64,000 nucleotides of DNA from Polynucleobacter paneuropaeus (GTDB taxonomy: Bacteria > Pseudomonadota > Gammaproteobacteria > Burkholderiales > Burkholderiaceae), in contig NZ_CP030085.1 of assembly GCF_003261235.1 (NCBI RefSeq), positions 1,283,454 through 1,347,453 on the forward strand. The letters run 5' to 3'. The notes under the pieces were generated by a model. That model had not been told where the DNA came from. It searched no databases and was given only the letters and a program-made list of their open reading frames with translations. Shown piece by piece: positions 59,106-64,000 of the stretch. The first letter of the stretch is position 1; each line of letters opens with the position of its first letter. The position numbers and the translations under genes were made by a program.

Positions 59106-61205
59106 TTATTCGCCCCCAGTGACTGCTAACTCTTGCACCTCAAAGGGATCTCGACTGTCTTTAGAAGCTGGGCTATTGGCCTTAGTACCGGGTATTAATT
59201 CAAAATCGGGCTTAAAAATTGTCAGTGTGCTTTTTAGTTGATCAAAGGACTTTCGATCGCCATCGAATTTCACCCTACCATCAGCTAGCAATTGATCAAA
59301 TGTAGCCTTACCACCCATGATCATTTCTAAATCACTGCGCTGGATTGTGATGGTCAAGTTAGGATTTTTAGCTTGCTGACCTTTAATATTGGTCAGCGCA
59401 GAATTGCTTAACTCAATCACAAACTTTTCTCCATTATCTGGAGTGACCAAATTAATTACAAACTGCATGCCATCTGCTTTTTTACTATCCATACTAATGG
59501 CCAAGGAATTGAGCCACAACTCAGTCGTCATCGCTTTGATCATATCTGGGCCATTCGATTTAGGTGGTACGCCTGCAGGCATCCCGTGACGTAGTTCATA
59601 AGCAGCGCCCAAAAAGCTATTGCGCACACTAGGACTCTCTTTTTGGTAACCGATTTGTTCATAGGTGTCGGCCAATAGATTTTTAGCGGGGATATTATTG
59701 GGCTGGGCATAAACCAGCTTATTTAAGAGCTCCATGGCTTCACGGTATTTACCTTGTGAATATAGCTGCTTGCTCTTGGCCATAATCTTTGTTGAGCCCC
59801 CCATCATCTCCACATACAGCGGAGCCGAATCTTTAGGCGATAGGGGAATCAAAGTGGCGGGATTGGCATCCCAATAACCCAAGTAGCGATTAATAACTGC
59901 GCGGCTATTATGCTCTTCTGAGCCATGATAGCTATGAGCAGCCCATTGAGTCTTCAGGCTCTCGGGTTGTTTGTAGACGTTTTGGATTTCATTAATCGTC
60001 ACGCCCTGGTTAGCTAAGTGCAAGACTTCATTATTTAGATGAGCATAACTATCTCGTTGCGTACGCATGATCTGTTGAATACGCTCATTTCCCCAACGCG
60101 GCCAACTATGTGAGGCAAACATCACCTGAACATTGTCACCATAGCGATAGAGTGCATTATTAATATTTTTAGACCAAGCTAAAGCATCACGCACTAAAGC
60201 ACCACGTAAGGTGTAAATGTTATGAATGGTTCCAGTAATGTTTTCTGCCGCCCAAAAGGCTTGAAACTGAGGAAAGTAGGTGTTCATCTCGGCAGGCGCT
60301 TCAGTGCCTGGGGTATTTTGGAACTCCATTACTACCCCATCAACCGTCATGGTTTCAAAAGGCTGATTAATGTAGCGATTAGGCTCAATCAAACCCAAAT
60401 TACCTGAAGCAGTATTTTTGCCGATCGATTGGTCAACATGACCAAATGGACTGCGTGGCAATAACACACCATATTGGAAGAACATTCGACGCGTCATTGC
60501 ATTACCAGCATAGACATTCTCTGCTACGGCATGTTCCATAAAGCCGGCGGGAGCAATAACTAATACCTTGCCGCTCTTCACGTCTTCCTCATTAACTACA
60601 CCGCGTACACCACCGAAGTGATCTCCATGAGAATGCGAGTAAACCACTGCAACTACAGGACGCTTGCCTAATTTTTCATTGACCAGCTCCAAAGCAGCTC
60701 TGGCAGTTTCTTTTGCAGTCAGCGGATCAAACACAATCCATCCCGTGTCAGTCTTAATAAAACTGATATTTGCTAGATCAAATCCCCGTACCTGATAAAT
60801 TTTTCCTGGCACCACTTCATACAAACCATAGGCCATATTTAAGATCGCCTGACGCTGCAAAGAGGGGTGAACGCTATCAAAATCTTTGCCTTGTAATAGG
60901 AAATCGTAGCTGCCCATATCCCACGCAACATTGCCCGCATCAGCCATGATCTGCTTATAAGCTGGGGCCGCTAAGAACCCCTTTTGCGCCTCTTCAAAAT
61001 CACGCTTATCGTCAAATGGAAGTGTCTTACGAAGACCATTTTGTAATTCAATAGTAAAACTTGAGGGTAGCTTGCCTTTAGAGTCAAAGTGTTTGCCCTC
61101 CATTGCGCCAGGATCAGCAACCACCCCTCCGCCTCCGGCTGCATAAGCAAAATGAATACATAACAGGAATGCCGTGGCACAGGCCGAGGAAAGTAATTTT
61201 TTCAT
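59106..61205 (-). CDS. Alkyl/aryl-sulfatase (SdsA1-type, metallo-beta-lactamase fold)
   Basis: A 699-residue protein with a signal peptide (to AYAAG, about residue 23). The metallo-beta-lactamase domain has the zinc motif H191-S-H193-G-D195-H196. A dimerisation helical domain and a C-terminal SCP2-like domain (about 570-670) follow, the SdsA1 layout. Enzymes of this type hydrolyse primary alkyl sulfates such as dodecyl sulfate in the periplasm. Length and layout are complete. Confidence 0.9.
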   Translation of the reverse strand: MKKLLSSACATAFLLCIHFAYAAGGGGVVADPGAMEGKHFDSKGKLPSSFTIELQNGLRKTLPFDDKRDFEEAQKGFLAAPAYKQIMADAGNVAWDMGSYDFLLQGKDFDSVHPSLQRQAILNMAYGLYEVVPGKIYQVRGFDLANISFIKTDTGWIVFDPLTAKETARAALELVNEKLGKRPVVAVVYSHSHGDHFGGVRGVVNEEDVKSGKVLVIAPAGFMEHAVAENVYAGNAMTRRMFFQYGVLLPRSPFGHVDQSIGKNTASGNLGLIEPNRYINQPFETMTVDGVVMEFQNTPGTEAPAEMNTYFPQFQAFWAAENITGTIHNIYTLRGALVRDALAWSKNINNALYRYGDNVQVMFASHSWPRWGNERIQQIMRTQRDSYAHLNNEVLHLANQGVTINEIQNVYKQPESLKTQWAAHSYHGSEEHNSRAVINRYLGYWDANPATLIPLSPKDSAPLYVEMMGGSTKIMAKSKQLYSQGKYREAMELLNKLVYAQPNNIPAKNLLADTYEQIGYQKESPSVRNSFLGAAYELRHGMPAGVPPKSNGPDMIKAMTTELWLNSLAISMDSKKADGMQFVINLVTPDNGEKFVIELSNSALTNIKGQQAKNPNLTITIQRSDLEMIMGGKATFDQLLADGRVKFDGDRKSFDQLKSTLTIFKPDFELIPGTKANSPASKDSRDPFEVQELAVTGGE

Positions 61206-61350
61206 TATTATTTCTAGAGTTATTTTTTTACATAGTAAACCAGGATGGTGAAGAAATAAATTAATTTGCTGCCTGCGATTCTTGGGTGCCCTAGCCTAAG
61301 TTAATCTAAAATAGTAGCTTACGCTTCACTCACAAAGCCTAGAGGACGAA

Positions 61351-61986
61351 ATGAGCCTAATCGAGAAATTACAGTGGCGCTATGCTACGAAGAAAATGGA
61401 TTTGAGCAAAGCAGTGCCACAAGAAAAGCTGGATCAAATCCTGGAAGCTATCCGCCTAACGGCCAGCTCAAGCGGACTTCAACCTTATGAAGTATTGGTG
61501 ATCACCAACCCCGAGATTCGCACCAAGATCAGGGCTATTGCTAATGATCAATCACAGATCACCGATTGCTCCCATTTGCTGGTATTTGCGGCTTGGGATA
61601 CTTATACAGCCGACCGGATTAATCAAGCATTTGATATGACCGAGGAGATTCGCGACATCAAGACTGAAACGGGCAATGCTTATCGCCAGATGCTCTTGAA
61701 AAATTACCCAGCACGAGATCCTGAAGTCAATTTCACGCACGCTGCTAAGCAAGCCTATATTGGTCTGGGCACCGCCCTCATTGCAGCAGCTTATGAAGCG
61801 GTCGACAGCACACCAATGGAAGGCTTCGATCCTAAAGCCCTTGATGAGATTTTGGATCTGAAATCCCAAGGCTTACGCAGTGTTGTGATGCTTCCCCTGG
61901 GTTATCGCAAGGCCGATGAAGATTGGTTAGTCAATCTCAAGAAGGTGCGTCGTGCTAAGGATCACTTTATCCGCTGGATTAAGTAA
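61351..61986 (+). CDS. Nitroreductase-family NAD(P)H flavin oxidoreductase
   Basis: A 211-residue FMN-dependent protein starting MSLIEKLQWRYATKKMDLSKAVP. It has RLTASSSGLQPYEVLVI and KQAYIGLGTALIAAAYEAVDSTPMEGFDPKALDEIL, the pattern of NfsB-like enzymes that reduce nitro compounds or quinones. It is a single gene with a bidirectional terminator downstream. Physiological substrate is uncertain. Confidence 0.9.
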   Translation: MSLIEKLQWRYATKKMDLSKAVPQEKLDQILEAIRLTASSSGLQPYEVLVITNPEIRTKIRAIANDQSQITDCSHLLVFAAWDTYTADRINQAFDMTEEIRDIKTETGNAYRQMLLKNYPARDPEVNFTHAAKQAYIGLGTALIAAAYEAVDSTPMEGFDPKALDEILDLKSQGLRSVVMLPLGYRKADEDWLVNLKKVRRAKDHFIRWIK

Positions 61987-62004
61987 AGCGGTATTCGATC
62001 AGCC

Positions 62005-62033
62005 AATAGCCACCCTCGGGTGGCTATTGTTTT
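62005..62033 (+). terminator. Intrinsic terminator after the nitroreductase gene (possibly bidirectional)
   Basis: An 11-base perfect stem AATAGCCACCC / GGGTGGCTATT with a two-base loop followed by GTTTT. It also overlaps the stop of the convergent small membrane-protein gene, so it can serve both. Confidence 0.75.
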
Positions 62034-62266
62034 GGATCCTGATTCTGATGTCGCTTACCATTCCACAAAGTGGCCTTCCCTAAGGCTACATAGTTCAAGG
62101 CAATGATGGCAGCAAACCAAAGCACTTCAGATATAAAGAAGGTGGATTGGTTACCGCTGCCATTTCGGTTATTACTATCAACCGCAAATAGGATTACGCC
62201 TGCAACAAAAGAGAGCGTGGCAATGATCGTGAAAATATCAAATAGCTTGGCAAAAAATGGTTTCAT
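62024..62266 (-). CDS. Small two-helix membrane protein
   Basis: An 80-residue protein with two hydrophobic segments (about 10-28 and 45-62) joined by an Asn/Ser-rich loop, and a charged C-terminal tail. No family is recognised. It is the last of three small minus-strand genes upstream of dps. Confidence 0.6.
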   Translation of the reverse strand: MKPFFAKLFDIFTIIATLSFVAGVILFAVDSNNRNGSGNQSTFFISEVLWFAAIIALNYVALGKATLWNGKRHQNQDPKQ

Positions 62267-62299
62267 GGTGTATTAAATCAAGAAATTAATTAACGACGA

Positions 62300-62683
62300 C
62301 TAAATGCCTTTTAATTGGTCAATCTTTTGAAAATATTTCTTAGCAAAATTTAATACTTGACCATCAGTGGGATGATCCACCGTTTCCACACCGACAATTT
62401 TCTTTGCAATTGCAGAATCGTGCGCTACGGCATGTTTATGCAATTCATTCTTGGCTGATCCTGGGCCAACAATCAGGATCTCATGCACATCTTTCACAGC
62501 ACTAATCACTTTATGAAAGAAAGCATGCTCATCGGGCGCATTGCCGCTGCCGATTTCATTTGCCTTGTGATGCAGATGGGGGTGTGCACTATCAGCCTTA
62601 ATCATCTGATTCAAGCTAGCATCAAAATACAGTACATGGGCTTCTCTGTGATCTACCCAGATAACAACGTGATTTGCTGACAT
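62300..62683 (-). CDS. Small eRF1/host-attachment-like protein
   Basis: A 127-residue soluble protein starting MSANHVVIWVDHREAHVLYF, with a mid segment HEILIVGPGSAKNELHKH. This resembles the family often annotated as translational machinery protein, distantly related to the eRF1/Pelota C-terminal fold. Function in bacteria is unknown. It sits among small stress-type genes. The assignment is from the general pattern and is uncertain. Confidence 0.65.
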   Translation of the reverse strand: MSANHVVIWVDHREAHVLYFDASLNQMIKADSAHPHLHHKANEIGSGNAPDEHAFFHKVISAVKDVHEILIVGPGSAKNELHKHAVAHDSAIAKKIVGVETVDHPTDGQVLNFAKKYFQKIDQLKGI

Positions 62684-62707
62684 GCTTACCCCTTTAGTTT
62701 TGGACTG

Positions 62708-62896
62708 TTAAGCAATTTTAATCGCCACTTCGCGTAATGCAATAGCTCGCAGAATCATGCCCTTTTCTTTTGGCTTAGTGCTCTTTTCCAATAGGGTTTT
62801 TAATTGTGTCAAATTGAGTGGGTAAAGACGCGTTTTCCCAGTCTTTGTGAGCATAGGGTCATTTTTTCTATTTCTTTGATTTTGTCCAGCTGCCAT
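62708..62896 (-). CDS. Small basic conserved protein
   Basis: A 62-residue lysine/arginine-rich protein (MAAGQNQRNRKNDPMLTKTG, then LNLTQLKTLLEKSTKPKEKG). I chose the ATG at 62896 over an in-frame ATG at 62953 because the extra upstream residues are unlike the rest and the start MAAGQN is natural. No function is recognised; a nucleic-acid-binding role is possible from its charge. Confidence 0.55.
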   Translation of the reverse strand: MAAGQNQRNRKNDPMLTKTGKTRLYPLNLTQLKTLLEKSTKPKEKGMILRAIALREVAIKIA

Positions 62897-63091
62897 GATT
62901 TGCCCTTGTGTAATGAAATGAATGAGCCAATCTGTAGATAGCCTCAACCCCAATAGAGGGCACGGAGTAGTGATTCACTTCAGATTAACACCCTTTTTTA
63001 TAAATAAGTTTTATATTTATTGATGTGAAAAATAGCCTTAAGTAACAAAGCGATTCATAATGAATTTCACCCCAAACAGACGGAGCATGTC

Positions 63092-63568
63092 ATGAGCACA
63101 AAAATTGATATTGGTATTGATGAGAAAGATCGCAAAGCGATTGCTGAAGGTCTCTCTAAGCTATTAGCGGACAGCTATACCCTGTACCTGATGACACATA
63201 ACTTTCACTGGAATGTGACAGGCCCCATGTTCAATACCTTGCATTTGATGTTCATGACCCAATACACCGAGCAGTGGGCTGCACTCGATCTGATTGCAGA
63301 ACGTATTCGTGCCCTAGGTGAGCCAGCTCCGGCCACCTATAAGGAATACAGCAAACTCACTTCGATTGATGAGGTATCGGGCGTACCCAAGGCTATGGAA
63401 ATGGTCAAACTTTTGGTTAAAGCCCAGGAAGCGACGTCTAAAACTGCTCGCAAGCTCTTCCCCTTGGTGGAAAAAGCCGGCGATCAACCCACCGCCGACC
63501 TACTAACCCAGCGTCAAAATATCCATGAGAAGACCGCTTGGATGCTCAGAAGCCTGTTGCAAGACTAA
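63092..63568 (+). CDS. dps: Dps-type ferritin, DNA-binding protein from starved cells
   Basis: A 158-residue Dps that stores iron and protects DNA from hydrogen peroxide. Ferroxidase residues are visible in HNFHWNVTGPMF (H39), LHLMF (H51) and LDLIAERIRALG (D66, E70). The ribosome binding site CGGAG precedes the ATG by 6 bases. It lies upstream of ahpC in the same direction, separated by a terminator, consistent with a peroxide-stress group. Confidence 0.95.
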   Translation: MSTKIDIGIDEKDRKAIAEGLSKLLADSYTLYLMTHNFHWNVTGPMFNTLHLMFMTQYTEQWAALDLIAERIRALGEPAPATYKEYSKLTSIDEVSGVPKAMEMVKLLVKAQEATSKTARKLFPLVEKAGDQPTADLLTQRQNIHEKTAWMLRSLLQD

Positions 63569-63581
63569 TTCATCCACTAAA

Positions 63582-63604
63582 AAGCCCCTTATTTTCAGGG
63601 GCTT
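63582..63604 (+). terminator. Terminator after dps
   Basis: Eight-base stem AAGCCCCT / AGGGGCTT with a seven-base loop (63590-63596), about 14 bases after the dps stop, followed by a T-containing tail. It separates dps from the ahpC promoter region. Confidence 0.7.
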
Positions 63605-63615
63605 ATCAATTTTGG

Positions 63616-63652
63616 CTATGACAATTCTGTCATAATTATAGTTTTTAGCTAT
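63616..63652 (+). promoter_or_regulatory. Possible OxyR-binding site upstream of ahpC
   Basis: The element CTAT-N7-CTGT-N7-ATAG-N7-CTAT keeps the 4+7 spacing of the OxyR consensus ATAG-N7-CTAT-N7-ATAG-N7-CTAT. By my count 13 of 16 conserved bases match, with a perfect last pair ATAG-N7-CTAT. It lies about 110 bases before the ahpC start. A separate dyad TATGACA-N4-TGTCATA (63617-63634) overlaps it. Confidence 0.4.
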
Positions 63653-63762
63653 CAATATAAATAACTGATAGCTTCCATAAATATTATTCATTGGACGGCT
63701 TGGCCCCCTTCCCGCAGAATGGATCCCGTTGTAACTCATTTGTAAACCCAGAAAGGAACTCT

Positions 63763-64000
63763 ATGTCCATTATTAATACTCAAGTTCAGCCATTTAAGAC
63801 TGAAGCTTTCCACAACGGTAAGTTCGTTACCGTTTCTGACGAGAGCATCAAAGGCAAGTGGTCTGTATTTATTTTTATGCCAGCAGCTTTCACATTCAAT
63901 TGCCCTACCGAAATTGAAGATGCAGCTGACAACTATGCCGCCTTCCAAAAGATGGGCGCTGAAGTTTATATCATCACTACTGATACCCATTTTTCACATA
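63763..64000 (+). CDS. ahpC: Alkyl hydroperoxide reductase subunit C (peroxiredoxin), 3' end outside the window
   Basis: The first 79 codons of a 2-Cys peroxiredoxin that reduces peroxides. It starts MSIINTQVQPFKTEAFHNGK and contains the peroxidatic cysteine C47 in FTFNCPTEIED, the AhpC-type active site. AAAGGA at 63753-63757 is a good ribosome binding site. The gene is cut by the window end, so the resolving cysteine is not visible. Confidence 0.95.
   Translation, partial: MSIINTQVQPFKTEAFHNGKFVTVSDESIKGKWSVFIFMPAAFTFNCPTEIEDAADNYAAFQKMGAEVYIITTDTHFSH

Noticed and set aside
1..64000. CRISPR arrays, prophage or insertion sequences.
   Set aside because: No regularly spaced repeats, transposase, integrase or phage structural genes are visible in the window.

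Overview
The window looks like a chromosomal segment of a free-living betaproteobacterium of the Burkholderiaceae. I infer Polynucleobacter or a close relative. The reasons are the moderate GC content, short intergenic spaces, a Burkholderiales-style gene order (zapA, 6S RNA, TauE-type exporter; pepA-holC divergent from lptFG; queG/tsaE/amiC), a DUF3460 protein, and protein sequences close to those I associate with that genus. Most of the window is housekeeping sequence. I see no prophage, insertion sequence or CRISPR array.

Layout. 1-3.7 kb: metG, a DUF3460 gene, scpA, panC. 3.7-9.9 kb: an oxalate/formyl-CoA block on the minus strand (Crp/Fnr regulator, oxc, frc2, frc1 and a stand-alone 10-formyl-THF hydrolase-like enzyme), with two FNR-type palindromes in its gaps. 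9.95-12.4 kb: a cobalamin riboswitch and a TonB-dependent receptor. 12.4-14.0 kb: a coiled-coil gene, zapA, 6S RNA and a TauE-type permease. 14.0-20.0 kb: a malonate pathway (malonyl-CoA decarboxylase, TRAP transporter DctPQM, malonyl-CoA synthetase). 20-26.3 kb: lgt, holC, pepA, lptFG and a CysB-type regulator. 26.3-27.0 kb: a YefM-YoeB module next to tRNA-Leu(CAA). 27.2-33.9 kb: a long plus-strand run yebC-purD-hemF-nadD-rsfS-rlmH-maf-rng. 33.9-38.4 kb: msbA and three LPS-type glycosyltransferases. 38.4-44.4 kb: dnaE, gluQ and a DEAD-box helicase. 44.4-49.2 kb: glyoxylate/hydroxyacid genes (HbpS/GlcG-like, aminotransferase, YdiJ-like FAD/Fe-S dehydrogenase). 49.2-50.1 kb: a decayed antitoxin and an AbrB/RelE-like toxin-antitoxin pair. 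50.1-54.4 kb: azlD, azlC, queG, tsaE, amiC and tRNA-Lys. 54.5-57.9 kb: small accessory genes (tautomerase, class II aldolase, PhnZ-like HD protein, Cys-rich peptide, DCC oxidoreductase, SDR, DUF2805). 58.1-62.0 kb: an outer-membrane-like protein, an alkyl sulfatase and a nitroreductase. 62.0-64.0 kb: small stress-type genes, dps and the start of ahpC.

How the genes work together. The most coherent accessory unit is the oxalate block. Frc makes oxalyl-CoA, Oxc decarboxylates it to formyl-CoA, and a third enzyme translationally coupled to frc1 carries the catalytic pattern of 10-formyl-THF hydrolases, which suggests a link from formyl-CoA or formate to the folate pool. The regulator beside it has an FNR-type recognition helix (E-x-x-S-R) but no cysteine, and TTGA-N6-TCAA palindromes lie upstream of oxc and of frc1. 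The malonate block is a complete uptake-activate-decarboxylate route to acetyl-CoA. Both suit an organism living on small organic acids such as photoproducts of humic matter; that ecological reading is inference.
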